Shown one piece after another: positions 16,419 through 25,582 of a DNA stretch of 64,000 nucleotides (the first letter of the stretch is position 1; each line of letters starts with the position of its first letter). Under the pieces are notes generated by a model. It did not search any database. It had not been told where the DNA came from and saw only the letters and a list, made by a program, of their open reading frames with translations. Source of the stretch: Billgrantia campisalis (GTDB taxonomy: Bacteria > Pseudomonadota > Gammaproteobacteria > Pseudomonadales > Halomonadaceae); contig NZ_JABFUC010000013.1 of the NCBI RefSeq assembly GCF_022341425.1, forward strand, positions 62,001-126,000, in the 5' to 3' direction. Position numbers and translations under genes: made by a program.

Positions 16419-17159
16419 ATGCTGTCGCTGGAGGGTATTGGCCATGTCTTCGGCATGGAGCGGGTGATCGATCGGGTGAGCCTGAGGGTGGCGCCGGGGG
16501 AGTCGGTGTGCCTGGTGGGGCCGTCCGGCTGCGGCAAGACCACCCTGCTGCGCATCGCCGCGGGCCTGGTGGAACCCACGGAGGGCCGGGTGAACGACGG
16601 CTTTAGGCGCAGCGCGATGGTCTTTCAGGAGGGGCGCCTGCTGCCCTGGCGGCGCCTGCTCGACAATATCGCCCTGGGGCTCAAGGCGATGGGCGTGCCG
16701 CGCCGGGAGCGCCTGGTCCGCGCCCGCGCCCTGGCCGCCGAGCTGGGGCTGGCCGACCGGCACGACCACTTCCCCCATGAGCTGTCCGGCGGCATGCAGC
16801 AGCGCGTCGCCCTGGCCCGCGCCCTGGCCGTGGAGGCCGACTGCCTGCTGCTCGACGAACCCTTCAGCGCCCTGGACGTGGGGATGCGCAGTGAGGCCCA
16901 GGCGCTGCTGCTGGACCTGCTGGCGCGTCGGGGCATCGCGGCGCTGATGGTGACCCATGACCTGACCGAGGCGCTGCGGCTGGGCCACCGGGTGGTGGTG
17001 CTGTCTCCCGCGCCGGGACGCATCGTCCACGAGGAGCGCGTCACGCGTCCCTTCGCCGAGCGCGATACCGCCTTTCTCTTCGAGGCCGCCGGCGCGCTGC
17101 TGCGCCATCCCGCGGTGGCCGAGAGCTTCCTGTTCCAATCCCGAGAGGTGACCGCATGA
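16419..17159 (+). CDS. ABC transporter ATP-binding protein, NitT/TauT family
   Basis: A 246-residue ATPase with Walker A GPSGCGKTT, signature LSGGMQQRVALARAL, Walker B LLLDEPFSALD and switch His in MVTHDLTEAL. It starts one base after the permease stop and overlaps the binding-protein gene by ATGA, so the three are tightly coupled. It powers uptake through the partner permease. Confidence 0.9.
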   Translation: MLSLEGIGHVFGMERVIDRVSLRVAPGESVCLVGPSGCGKTTLLRIAAGLVEPTEGRVNDGFRRSAMVFQEGRLLPWRRLLDNIALGLKAMGVPRRERLVRARALAAELGLADRHDHFPHELSGGMQQRVALARALAVEADCLLLDEPFSALDVGMRSEAQALLLDLLARRGIAALMVTHDLTEALRLGHRVVVLSPAPGRIVHEERVTRPFAERDTAFLFEAAGALLRHPAVAESFLFQSREVTA

Positions 17160-18145
17160 ACGATCTATCCCGCCGCCGGCTGCTGCAGTTGGCGGCCGCC
17201 AGTGCCGCCCTGGCGGCGCTACCCGGCGTCGGCCTGGCCGCCCAGGCTGGCCTGCGGGCGGCCACGCCACTGGGCCTGCCCCAGCTGATCCTGGCCCGGG
17301 CGCTGCAGGACGAGCGCTTGAAGGCGCTGGCGGGTGAGCCCGACCTGCGCGCCTGGCGCGACCCCGACCAGCTGCGCGCCTGGATCGCCGGCGGCGAGGT
17401 GCAGCTCACCGCCACTCCCACCAACGTGGCGGCCAACCTCTACAACCGCGGTGTGCCGGTGGTTCTGATGAACGTCAACGTCTGGGGCACCCTGGGCATG
17501 CTGTCGCTGCCGCGGCCCTTCGACAGCCTGTCGGACCTGGCCGGGCGCCATGTCGGCGTACCCTGGCGCGGCGACATGCCCGACCTGGTGCTGCGCTACC
17601 TGCTCGCTCGTCAGGGGCTCGAGGTGGGGCGCGATCTGCGCATCACCTACCACGCCAGCCCCTTCGAGACGGTGCAGATGTTCCTCGCCCGGCGCCTGGA
17701 TGCCGCGGTGCTGCCCGAACCGATGCGTACCGCCACCCGGCTGCAGGGGGCCTCGCTGGGCATCGAGCCCGGGGAGCTGGACCTGCAGCGGGAGTGGGCG
17801 CGGCTCACCGGCGGCGCCGCGGCGCTGCCCCAGGCCGGGGTGATCTGCCGTCGCGAGCTGCTGGAGGCACATCCCGACTGGGTCGCCGCCGTCCAGGCGG
17901 CGGTGGCCGAGGCGGTGCCCTGGGTCAATGCCGAGCCCGCCGCGGCGGCGCGCCTGGGGGCGGAGCAGTCGCCGCTCTCGGCGCCGGTGTTCGAGGGGGC
18001 CATTGCCCGCACCCGGCTCGAGATGCAGACGGCCGCTCAGGCCCGTCCCGCCCTGGAGGCCTTCTTCGGCGCCCTGGCCGAGCTGTCGAGCGGCTTCATC
18101 GGCGGCGGGCTGCCCGACGACGCCTTCTACCTGGCCGATGGCTGA
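17156..18145 (+). CDS. ABC transporter substrate-binding protein with Tat-like signal
   Basis: A 329-residue periplasmic binding protein. SRRRLLQLAAASAALAALPGVGLAA looks like a twin-arginine signal, suggesting export in folded form. The mature part has a NitT/TauT-type fold outline (VGVPWRGDMPDLVLRYLL, ASPFETVQMFLARRLDAAVLPEP). The ATG overlaps the ATPase stop. A Tat route would suit a protein that binds a cofactor or metal in the cytoplasm, but that is inference. nnrS follows 29 bp later. Confidence 0.85.
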   Translation: MNDLSRRRLLQLAAASAALAALPGVGLAAQAGLRAATPLGLPQLILARALQDERLKALAGEPDLRAWRDPDQLRAWIAGGEVQLTATPTNVAANLYNRGVPVVLMNVNVWGTLGMLSLPRPFDSLSDLAGRHVGVPWRGDMPDLVLRYLLARQGLEVGRDLRITYHASPFETVQMFLARRLDAAVLPEPMRTATRLQGASLGIEPGELDLQREWARLTGGAAALPQAGVICRRELLEAHPDWVAAVQAAVAEAVPWVNAEPAAAARLGAEQSPLSAPVFEGAIARTRLEMQTAAQARPALEAFFGALAELSSGFIGGGLPDDAFYLADG

Positions 18146-18174
18146 CCGGCCCTCCCCGAGCTCAAGGAGCTGAC

Positions 18175-19386
18175 ATGACCCCACCCCTGGATAGCTCCGC
18201 CCCGCCGCGGCTGCCGGTCCTGGCCTATGCCTTCCGGCCCTTCTTCCTGCTGGCGGCCCTGTATGCGCCGCTGGCGCTGCTGCCCTGGGTGGGCGGCATG
18301 CTGCAGCTGTTCAGTCTGGACCTGGGCATGCCGCCCATGGCCTGGCACGCACACGAGATGCTGTTCGGCTTCGTGGCCGCCGCGCTGGCCGGCTTCCTGC
18401 TCACCGCGGTGCCCTCCTGGGCGAGGGTCGAGCCGTTGACCGGCGCCCCCCTGGCGGCCCTGGTGCTGCTGTGGCTGGCCGGGCGCAGCGCCTTCTGGCT
18501 GGCCGGCACCCTGCCGGGCTGGCTGGTGGCGCTGGTCAACCTGGCCTTTCCGCTGGTGGTGCTGGGCTGGGCGCTGCCGGCGCTGCTGTCACCGGAGGGA
18601 CGCCGTCACCTCAGTTTGGGCGTGCTGCTGGGGGGCGTTCTGCTGGCCCAGCTGGGCTTCTATCTGGCCTGGCTCGCGCCGCTGTCGCTGCCGTTCGGCC
18701 TGCTGGACCCGCTGCACCTGGCGGCCAACCTGCTGCTGATCATGATCGCGGTGACCGCCACGCGCATCGTGCGGGTGGTGGCCATGGCGGCCGTCCAGGC
18801 CAGCGGCGCCGAACGGCCGCTGCGCTTCACCTCGGCCCGTGAGCACCTGGCTGTGGCCACGCTGTGCCTGTTCGCCCTGGCGGACTTCCTGGCGCAGGGG
18901 CATCCGGTGACCGGCTGGATCGCCCTGGCGGCGGCGGCGGCCCAGGCGGACCGCCTCTCCGAGTGGCCCTGGGGGCGGGCCATGGGGCGGCTTTACCTGC
19001 TGCTGCTGACCCTGGCTTACGCCTGGCTAACCCTGGGCTTGGTGCTGGTGGGGGTCACCGCGCTGGTGGAGAGCCTGCCCGCCTATGCCGGCCGTCATGC
19101 GCTCTTCCTGGGTGCCATCGGTACCGCCGTGCTGGCGGTCTTCTGCATCGCCGGCCTGCGCCATACTGGGCGGTCGCTCGAGCTGCCGCGATCGATCTGG
19201 CTGGCCCTGGCCTGCCTGCTGCTGGGCACGGCGCTGCGCACCGGCGTCCCGCTGCTGTGGCCCCAGCAGTATCTGGTGGTGAGCGTGGTGGCCGCGGCGG
19301 CACTGTGGCTGCTGGCCTTCCTGGGCTATGCATTCGGCTACGCGCGGATGCTGCTCAGCGCACGCCCGGACGGCCTGCCGGGATAG
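18175..19386 (+). CDS. nnrS: NnrS family haem/copper membrane protein
   Basis: A 403-residue protein with about twelve membrane helices. The opening AYAFRPFFLLAALYAPLAL and the block WHAHEMLFGFVAAALAGFLLT are the family signature, with His residues thought to bind haem and copper. NnrS protects against nitric oxide and is normally under NO-responsive control (NnrR, NsrR). An AAGGAG site precedes the ATG. Its place at the end of a TonB-linked ABC operon suggests that this importer supplies, or responds to, the same metal or NO-related ligand. Confidence 0.9.
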   Translation: MTPPLDSSAPPRLPVLAYAFRPFFLLAALYAPLALLPWVGGMLQLFSLDLGMPPMAWHAHEMLFGFVAAALAGFLLTAVPSWARVEPLTGAPLAALVLLWLAGRSAFWLAGTLPGWLVALVNLAFPLVVLGWALPALLSPEGRRHLSLGVLLGGVLLAQLGFYLAWLAPLSLPFGLLDPLHLAANLLLIMIAVTATRIVRVVAMAAVQASGAERPLRFTSAREHLAVATLCLFALADFLAQGHPVTGWIALAAAAAQADRLSEWPWGRAMGRLYLLLLTLAYAWLTLGLVLVGVTALVESLPAYAGRHALFLGAIGTAVLAVFCIAGLRHTGRSLELPRSIWLALACLLLGTALRTGVPLLWPQQYLVVSVVAAAALWLLAFLGYAFGYARMLLSARPDGLPG

Positions 19387-19553
19387 TCGTCCGTCCGGTC
19401 GCCGAAGCGGCTGGGAGTGGCCAGGGTTGGGGGAAGCGTAGAAAGCGGTAAGTGGCTTCCTCCGACCCGGGCATGCTAGGTTTCTGATGGACCCGGAGCA
19501 GCCCGGTCTCCCCAATAATCACAAGCAGTCCGGCTTCAGGACGGAGGAATACC

Positions 19554-20513
19554 ATGCGAGCTCTCAAGTATGCAGTGGCCGCGTCGCTACTGGTCACGGC
19601 CCCCATGGCGGCGGCCCAGCAGCTTTCCATCGCCACCGGCGGCACCGGGGGCGTCTATTACCCCTACGGCGGCGGCCTGGCCGAGCTGATCAACAACCAT
19701 ATCGAGGGAGCCAGCGCCGTGGCCGAGGTCACCGGTGCCTCGGTGGAGAACATGGGGCTGGTGTGGCGCGGTGATTCCGACCTGGCCCTGGCCCTGGCGG
19801 ACACCGTCTTCCAGGCCTACAGCGGCACCGGCGATTTCGAGGGTCGCCAGTTGGAGAACATCCGCGCCCTGGCCTCCATCTACCCCAACGCCGTGCAGCT
19901 GGTGACCCTGGCCGATTCCGGGGTCGAGTCGCTGGATGACCTGCGCGGCAAGCGGGTCTCGGTGGGCGCGCCGGGCAGCGGCACCGAGCTCAACGCCCGC
20001 GCCCTGCTCGAGGCCAACGGCATCAGCTACGATGACTTCCGGCCCCAGCGGCTCAACTTCAACGAGACCGCCGACGCCATCCGTGACGGCGATATCGACG
20101 CCGGCTTCTGGAGCGTGGGGCCGCCCACCAGCTCGATCCTCAACCTGGCCACCACCCGCGATATCCGCCTGATCGGCTTTTCCGACGAGGAGATCGCCAA
20201 TGCCCGCGAAGCGGAGCCGGTGTTTGCCGCCTATGAGCTGCGTGCCGGCCTCTACGACGGCATGGATGAGGCGGTGCAGACCATCAGCATCCCCAATGTG
20301 CTGGCGGTGAGCAGCGAGATGGATGAGGAGCTGGCCTACCAGGTCACGCGCATCCTCTTCGAGCACACCGATGAGCTGATCGCCATCCACCCGGCGGCCA
20401 ATGACACCACCGTCGAGTTCAGCGTTACCTCCACGCCGATCGCCTTCCATCCCGGCGCACTGCGCTACTACGAGGAGGTGGGTGCCGAGGTTCAGGACCA
20501 TCAGCGCCCCTGA
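19554..20513 (+). CDS. TAXI-family TRAP substrate-binding protein (copy 2)
   Basis: A 319-residue periplasmic protein with signal peptide MRALKYAVAASLLVTAPMAAA and the TAXI start QQLSIATGGTGGVYYPYGGG. It is collinear with and very similar to the product of 9538-10497. A GGAGG site precedes the ATG. It leads an operon with a DUF1850 protein and a fused TRAP permease. The 167 bp upstream separate it from nnrS and show no strong terminator. Confidence 0.92.
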   Translation: MRALKYAVAASLLVTAPMAAAQQLSIATGGTGGVYYPYGGGLAELINNHIEGASAVAEVTGASVENMGLVWRGDSDLALALADTVFQAYSGTGDFEGRQLENIRALASIYPNAVQLVTLADSGVESLDDLRGKRVSVGAPGSGTELNARALLEANGISYDDFRPQRLNFNETADAIRDGDIDAGFWSVGPPTSSILNLATTRDIRLIGFSDEEIANAREAEPVFAAYELRAGLYDGMDEAVQTISIPNVLAVSSEMDEELAYQVTRILFEHTDELIAIHPAANDTTVEFSVTSTPIAFHPGALRYYEEVGAEVQDHQRP

Positions 20514-20537
20514 CCGCTGACTCACCGGGCACTCGTG

Positions 20538-21068
20538 ATGCTTGCCGCCCATTGCCATCAGCGTCGCCGTGACGTCGCTGCGGCGACGCTGCACCTGATG
20601 GCAGGCTGTCTGCTGTGCCTGGCCGTCGGGTCGGCCGCGGCGTTGGCCGCCGACGCCCCGCCCGCTGATCGGCCGGCCTGGCTGGAAGTCCACCGCGATG
20701 ACGGTCGTGTGATCGCATCGCTGCCTGTGGCCGAGGGCGAGGCCTGGTGCCTGGAGTGGAACCACTCGGTCACCGGCATTCGCGTGCAGGACTGCTATCG
20801 CAATCGCGCCGGTCAGATGGTCCTCGAGCGCAGCCACCAGCCCGACTTCGCCGCCGGACTCGGCCATGTGCCCGGGCGCGGTCGCCAGGTCTCCGACGGC
20901 GAGGGCGGCTACTGGATCGAGGACATCGACGAGCCGGTGCCCGACAATCGCTACCGGCTGCGGGTCGGCTCGCCCGAGGTCGATCACCGACTGCTTCACG
21001 ATGGGCATCGGCTCAGCCTCAGCGACCAGGCGGCCGGTGAACGGGTGATCATCCAGCTGCGCCCCTGA
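20538..21068 (+). CDS. DUF1850 protein, TAXI-TRAP accessory
   Basis: A protein of about 176 residues with a hydrophobic N-terminal segment (LMAGCLLCLAVGSAAALAA) that looks like a signal peptide or anchor, then the DUF1850 core with EWNHSVTGIRVQDCYR. Genes of this family lie regularly between TAXI binding-protein and fused permease genes and are believed to assist the transporter; the mechanism is unknown. Start choice is uncertain: GTG 20535, ATG 20538 or ATG 20598, and none has a strong ribosome site. Copy 1 of the transporter lacks this gene. Confidence 0.75.
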   Translation: MLAAHCHQRRRDVAAATLHLMAGCLLCLAVGSAAALAADAPPADRPAWLEVHRDDGRVIASLPVAEGEAWCLEWNHSVTGIRVQDCYRNRAGQMVLERSHQPDFAAGLGHVPGRGRQVSDGEGGYWIEDIDEPVPDNRYRLRVGSPEVDHRLLHDGHRLSLSDQAAGERVIIQLRP

Positions 21069-21086
21069 ACTCCCTGAGAGACGTGC

Positions 21087-23108
21087 ATGAGCGAATCTGC
21101 CAAGCCTTCCGTCACCGTACCTGGTGGCAATGCCATCCAGCCCCGCCCGATCCTGTGGTTGATCACCCTGGTCGCGGTGGGGCTGTCGCTGTTTCAGCTC
21201 TACTCCGCCGGTATCCAGCCGCTGGGGCTCTTCTACCAGCGCAGCATCCACCTGATGCTGATCATGCTGCTGGCCTTCCTGATCTTTCCGGTGTTCGGCC
21301 CGAACCGTCGGCGCGGCGCGCTGGGCTGGCTTATCGACGCGGCCTTCTTCGCCGGGGCGCTGGTCACCGGCGGCTATCTGGTGCTCTACCTGGACGAGAT
21401 CATCCGTCGCGCCGGCTTCTGGAGCCAGACCGATATCCTGGTCGGCTGCATCGCCGTGGTCACCGTGCTGGAAGCCAGCCGCCGGGCGGTGGGCCTGGGC
21501 ATGACCCTCATTGGCGTCATCGCCATCCTCTACGCCTTCGCCGGTCCACGCGGCGAGCTGCCCTGGCTGGGGCAGTTCCTGCCCGGCATCCTCGAGCACC
21601 GCGGCTACAATATCGACCGCGTGGTCGGCCAACTCTACCTGGGCCAGGAGGGCATCTTCGGGCTGCCGCTGGGGGTGGCGGCCACGTTCATCTTCGTCTT
21701 CGTGCTGTTCGGTGCCTTCCTGGAGAGTACCGGCGCCGGCAAGTTCTTCATCGACCTGGCCTATGCCGCCACCGGTCGCCAGCGGGGCGGGCCGGCCAAG
21801 GCAGCGGTGCTCGCCTCCGCCGGCATGGGCTCGATCTCGGGCAGTGCCATCGCCAACGTGGTGACCACCGGTGCCTTTACCATCCCGCTGATGAAGCGCC
21901 TGGGCTACAAGCCCCACCAGGCCGGCGGCATCGAGGCGGCGGCCTCCACCGGCGGGCAGATCATGCCGCCGCTGATGGGCGCTGGCGCCTTTTTGATCGC
22001 CGAGTACACCGGGGTTCCCTATCTGGAGGTGGTCAAGGTCAGCATCCTGCCGGCAATCATGTATTTCGCCACCGTTTATCTGTTCGTGCACATCATCGCC
22101 CTCAAGCAGGGCATGCAGGGCATGGCGCGCTCGGAGCTGCCGCAGATGCGTCAGGTGATGCGCGACGGCTGGCACTTCCTGCTGCCGCTGGGGGTGCTGG
22201 TCTACCTGCTGGTGATGAACATGTCGCCGATGCGGGTGGGTTTCTATGCGGTGGTGACCATGGTCGTCGTGGCAGTGCTGCGCTATGCGATCTGGTTCCT
22301 GTTTATTGCGCCCCAGCAGGGCCAGCCGGTGACCCTGGCCAGCGTCTGGCGGGTGGTGCAGGCCGGTCTGCTCAAGCTGGTCGAGGGCCTGGAACTCGGC
22401 GCCCGCAACGCAGTGGCCGTCTCCATGGCCTGCGCGGTGGCCGGCATCATCGTCGGCATCGTCGGCCTGACCGGCCTGGGGCTCAAGTTCTCGGCCATGA
22501 TGATGGCGTTTTCCGGCGGCAATATCGTGCTGGCGCTGCTGATGGTGCTGCTGGCCAGCCTGGTGCTGGGCATGGGCCTGCCGGTGACCGCCAGCTACAT
22601 TGTGCTGATCGTGCTGGTGGGCCCGGCGCTGACCGCCGAGTTCGGCATCCCGCTGCTGATCGCCCACCTGGTGGTGTTCTGGTACTCCCAGGACTCCAAC
22701 GTGACGCCACCGATCGCCCTGGCCGGCTTTGCCGGGGCGGCCATCGCCGGCAGCAAGCCCATGGAGACGGGTTTCCAGGCCTGGAAGTTCGCCAAGGGGC
22801 TCTACCTGATCCCGATGTTCATGGTCTTCAATCCCGAGATCATCGTCGGCGGGCCCTGGCCGGTGGTGATCTGGAACGGGGTGATCGCGATCCTGGCGCT
22901 GGGCGCCTTCGCCGCGGCGTTGGAAGGTTACCTGTTCACGCGCATGTCGTGGCTGCCGAGGCTGGCCATCGTGCCGGCCATCGTGGCGGTGTTCTACCCG
23001 GACCTGCGTCTCGAGGTGAGCGGGGTGGTGGTGATGGCCCTGGCCATCGGCGGCAACTGGCTGGCCAGCCGACGGGAGGCGGCAGAGGCGAGGTTGGGCT
23101 CGCGGTGA
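21087..23108 (+). CDS. TRAP transporter fused 4TM/12TM permease (copy 2)
   Basis: A 673-residue fused DctQM-type permease, the partner of the TAXI protein and DUF1850 protein just upstream. It has the same GSISGSAIANVVTTGAF and MGLPVTASYIVLIVL blocks as copy 1, and the genes are so alike at DNA level that recent duplication or gene conversion is likely. The differences are concentrated in the first 20 and last 40 residues. The two copies are in opposite orientation, about 11.6 kb apart. Confidence 0.9.
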   Translation: MSESAKPSVTVPGGNAIQPRPILWLITLVAVGLSLFQLYSAGIQPLGLFYQRSIHLMLIMLLAFLIFPVFGPNRRRGALGWLIDAAFFAGALVTGGYLVLYLDEIIRRAGFWSQTDILVGCIAVVTVLEASRRAVGLGMTLIGVIAILYAFAGPRGELPWLGQFLPGILEHRGYNIDRVVGQLYLGQEGIFGLPLGVAATFIFVFVLFGAFLESTGAGKFFIDLAYAATGRQRGGPAKAAVLASAGMGSISGSAIANVVTTGAFTIPLMKRLGYKPHQAGGIEAAASTGGQIMPPLMGAGAFLIAEYTGVPYLEVVKVSILPAIMYFATVYLFVHIIALKQGMQGMARSELPQMRQVMRDGWHFLLPLGVLVYLLVMNMSPMRVGFYAVVTMVVVAVLRYAIWFLFIAPQQGQPVTLASVWRVVQAGLLKLVEGLELGARNAVAVSMACAVAGIIVGIVGLTGLGLKFSAMMMAFSGGNIVLALLMVLLASLVLGMGLPVTASYIVLIVLVGPALTAEFGIPLLIAHLVVFWYSQDSNVTPPIALAGFAGAAIAGSKPMETGFQAWKFAKGLYLIPMFMVFNPEIIVGGPWPVVIWNGVIAILALGAFAAALEGYLFTRMSWLPRLAIVPAIVAVFYPDLRLEVSGVVVMALAIGGNWLASRREAAEARLGSR

Positions 23109-23215
23109 CGACGACTGGCTGTCGTGGCCTGCCCGGCTGGTCAAGGTGACGGCGCCTGCGGGCGCCGTTAGAATACTTGCCCTTCGCTTTTCCGCACCTT
23201 TTTCGGGAGCCGTCT

Positions 23216-23722
23216 ATGCAGTCCGAACAGTCGCCGAAGGTTGGCGTGATCATGGGATCGAAGTCCGACTGGCCGGTCATGGAGCATGCCGTGGCGATGC
23301 TCGAGCGCCTGGGCGTACCCTGCGAGACCCGGGTGGTCTCCGCCCACCGCACCCCCGACCTGCTGTTCGACTATGCCAAGTCCGCCGCCGAGCGCGGCCT
23401 TTCGGTGATCGTGGCCGGGGCCGGCGGCGCGGCCCATCTGCCAGGCATGGTGGCCTCCCAGACCGCGCTGCCGGTGCTCGGCGTGCCGGTGGAGTCCAAG
23501 GCCCTCAAGGGGCTCGACTCGCTGCTCTCCATTGTGCAGATGCCCGGCGGCATCGCCGTGGGGACGCTCGCTATCGGCAAGGCCGGGGCCACCAACGCCG
23601 GACTGTTGGCCGCCCAGATCGTCGGCTTGCAGGACGCCAAGGTGCGGGCGGCGGTGGAGGCCTTCCGTGCCGAGCAGACCCAGGCGGTGCTCGACAATCC
23701 CGATCCCCGTCCCCAGCCCTGA
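23216..23722 (+). CDS. purE: N5-carboxyaminoimidazole ribonucleotide mutase
   Basis: A 168-residue PurE (class I) that moves the carboxyl group of N5-CAIR to form CAIR in purine synthesis. [17 protein letters not shown] and [11 protein letters not shown] are the substrate-binding and catalytic blocks (the His of AHRTP). A GGGAGC site precedes the ATG at 23216. purK follows 25 bp later, the standard pair. Confidence 0.96.
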   Translation: MQSEQSPKVGVIMGSKSDWPVMEHAVAMLERLGVPCETRVVSAHRTPDLLFDYAKSAAERGLSVIVAGAGGAAHLPGMVASQTALPVLGVPVESKALKGLDSLLSIVQMPGGIAVGTLAIGKAGATNAGLLAAQIVGLQDAKVRAAVEAFRAEQTQAVLDNPDPRPQP

Positions 23723-23747
23723 TAGAGAGACGAGTGAGGAGTAGGTC

Positions 23748-24872
23748 GTGGAAAAACCCCTGAATATCGGCGTCCTCGGCGCCGGCCAGCTCGGCCGCAT
23801 GCTGGCGCTGGCCGGCTATCCGCTGGCCAACCGCTTCACCTTCCTCGATACCACCGGCCATCCCAGCGCCGGCATCGGTGATGTCATGGTGTATACCGAC
23901 CAGCATCATCTCGAGGACTTTCTGGCTGGCGTCGACCTGGTCACCTACGAGTTCGAGCACCTGCCGGTGTCGCTGGTCCGTGCCATCGAGGAGATCAAGC
24001 CGGTCTATCCCTCCAGCGAGGCGATCCGCATCTGTCAGAATCGCGCCGAGGAGAAGGCGCTGTTCGATCGGCTGGGCATTCCCACCCCGGCCTACCGCCT
24101 GGTGGAGCACGCCGACGAGCTCGAGGCGGCGGCCCGCGAGCTGGGCTGCCCGGTGGTGGCCAAGTCGGTCACCGAGGGCTACGACGGCAAGGGCCAGGCG
24201 GTGATCCGCGACCCCGCCGAGGCGGCGGATGCGTGGCGTGCGATCAACCACCCGAAGCTGATCGTCGAGTCCTTTGTGGACTTCGTGCGGGAGGTGTCGA
24301 TCATCGCCGTGCGCGGCCGCGACGGTGAGGTGGCCTTCTACCCCATGGCCGAGAACCAGCACGTGGACGGCATCCTGCGCTACTCCATCGCGCCCTTGCC
24401 CGACCTGGACGAGAGCGTGCAGCAGACCGCCGACGGCTATATTCGTGCGCTGCTCGATGAACTCGACTACGTGGGGGTGCTGACCCTGGAGCTCTTCCAG
24501 TGCGCCGACGGCAGCCTGCTGGCCAACGAGATGGCGCCCCGGGTACACAACTCCGGCCACTGGAGCATGGACGGGGCGGTGACCAGTCAGTTCGAGAACC
24601 ACCTGCGCGCCATCCAGGGGCTGCCGCTGGGCGACACCGCCGCCCGCCTGCCCACCTGCATGGTCAACGTGATCGGCCGCGAGGGCGACCCGGCGGCCAT
24701 CCTTGCCCTCGATGACGCCCACCTGCACCGCTACGACAAGAGCGAGCGCCCCGGGCGCAAGCTGGCCCATGTCAACCTGCTGGCGCCGACCCACGCCGAA
24801 CTGCTGGAGAAGGTACGCGCCTGCGCGGCCCTGCTGCCCGACGCCCCGGCGCCGCGCTTCAGCTTCGAGTAG
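23748..24872 (+). CDS. purK: N5-carboxyaminoimidazole ribonucleotide synthase
   Basis: A 374-residue ATP-grasp enzyme that carboxylates AIR with bicarbonate and ATP to N5-CAIR, the substrate of PurE. The N-terminus NIGVLGAGQLGRMLALAGYPL and the ATP-grasp blocks (KSVTEGYDGKGQ, NEMAPRVHNSGHW) are diagnostic. It begins with GTG behind a TGAGGAGTAGG site. A strong terminator follows. Confidence 0.96.
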   Translation: MEKPLNIGVLGAGQLGRMLALAGYPLANRFTFLDTTGHPSAGIGDVMVYTDQHHLEDFLAGVDLVTYEFEHLPVSLVRAIEEIKPVYPSSEAIRICQNRAEEKALFDRLGIPTPAYRLVEHADELEAAARELGCPVVAKSVTEGYDGKGQAVIRDPAEAADAWRAINHPKLIVESFVDFVREVSIIAVRGRDGEVAFYPMAENQHVDGILRYSIAPLPDLDESVQQTADGYIRALLDELDYVGVLTLELFQCADGSLLANEMAPRVHNSGHWSMDGAVTSQFENHLRAIQGLPLGDTAARLPTCMVNVIGREGDPAAILALDDAHLHRYDKSERPGRKLAHVNLLAPTHAELLEKVRACAALLPDAPAPRFSFE

Positions 24873-24888
24873 TCGGCATTTCCCCGCT

Positions 24889-24923
24889 ACGCAGAAGGCC
24901 CCGCCATGCGGGGCCTTCTGCGT
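24889..24923 (+). terminator. Strong terminator after purK
   Basis: A perfect 16-bp stem (24889-24904 with 24908-24923) and a 3-nt CAT loop, starting 17 bases after the purK stop. A further imperfect hairpin lies at about 24963-24987 ahead of the convergent gene. Confidence 0.85.
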
Positions 24924-25009
24924 TCAGGGAATGGAGAGGGCGATAGAGGGCGTCCATAATGGCAAGGACCCCGTTTGGGGCCCTTGATGGTAGCGACTCG
25001 CTTGAGTGT

Positions 25010-25582
25010 TTATCGGAGCGTAGCCCTGCTTGCCCCCAAGCGGCCTGATGCACGGTACCCGAGGTAGCCGCATCCCAGGCCCACCAGCACCAAGAGCAGC
25101 AGCACCCAGTAGGGTGTGTAATAGGTGGTATAGACCTCCCATCCCATCAGGCCGAGCACCGCAGAGAAAGCCGTGGTGGCGCCCACCAGGTGGCCACCGA
25201 GGGTGCCGGCGGAGGCGAACATCAATGCCCCGGTCAGTGCCAGGATTACCAGAGCCCAGCGCCGGGCGCCATCGAAGGCAGCGTCGCCGGCCCGCCATAC
25301 CAGCACGGTGAGCATGGTAAAGACACCCAGCGACCAGAAGGCCATCAGGATATGGTTGCGCGCCAGGGGGCTAGCCAGGTTGGCCGCCATGGGCCAGATC
25401 AAGAAGCCGATGACCAGGGTCGCCAGGGCGCCCAGCAGGCTCAGCACCAGCACCGGCAGCAGGGCGGCGCGGCTGAGTTCGGCCAGGCGGCCGGGCAGCA
25501 GAGCGCCGACCAGAATCATCAGGGTCGCGAGTGCCCAGAACCCGATCGGGAAGTGGGAAAGCATGGCGTGAGTGCCGGTCAT
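25010..25582 (-). CDS. DUF2231-like multi-helix membrane protein (probable b-haem protein)
   Basis: A 190-residue protein with about five membrane helices. Conserved-looking His residues occur in LSHFPIGFW, RNHILMAFWSLG and GGHLVG, the arrangement seen in DUF2231 proteins, which are thought to bind haem b. The ATG at 25582 overlaps the stop of the upstream gene (ATGA), so the two are coupled. It is probably the membrane electron conduit for the haem protein encoded upstream. The function is not established. Confidence 0.65.
   Translation of the reverse strand: MTGTHAMLSHFPIGFWALATLMILVGALLPGRLAELSRAALLPVLVLSLLGALATLVIGFLIWPMAANLASPLARNHILMAFWSLGVFTMLTVLVWRAGDAAFDGARRWALVILALTGALMFASAGTLGGHLVGATTAFSAVLGLMGWEVYTTYYTPYWVLLLLVLVGLGCGYLGYRASGRLGASRATLR

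Noticed and set aside
19587..23144. 1185-codon open frame on the minus strand, and a 688-codon frame on the plus strand from 21083
   Set aside because: They are antisense or shifted shadows of the TAXI, DUF1850 and TRAP genes in G+C-rich DNA; the His/Gln/Gly- and Arg/Gly-rich translations show no domain.
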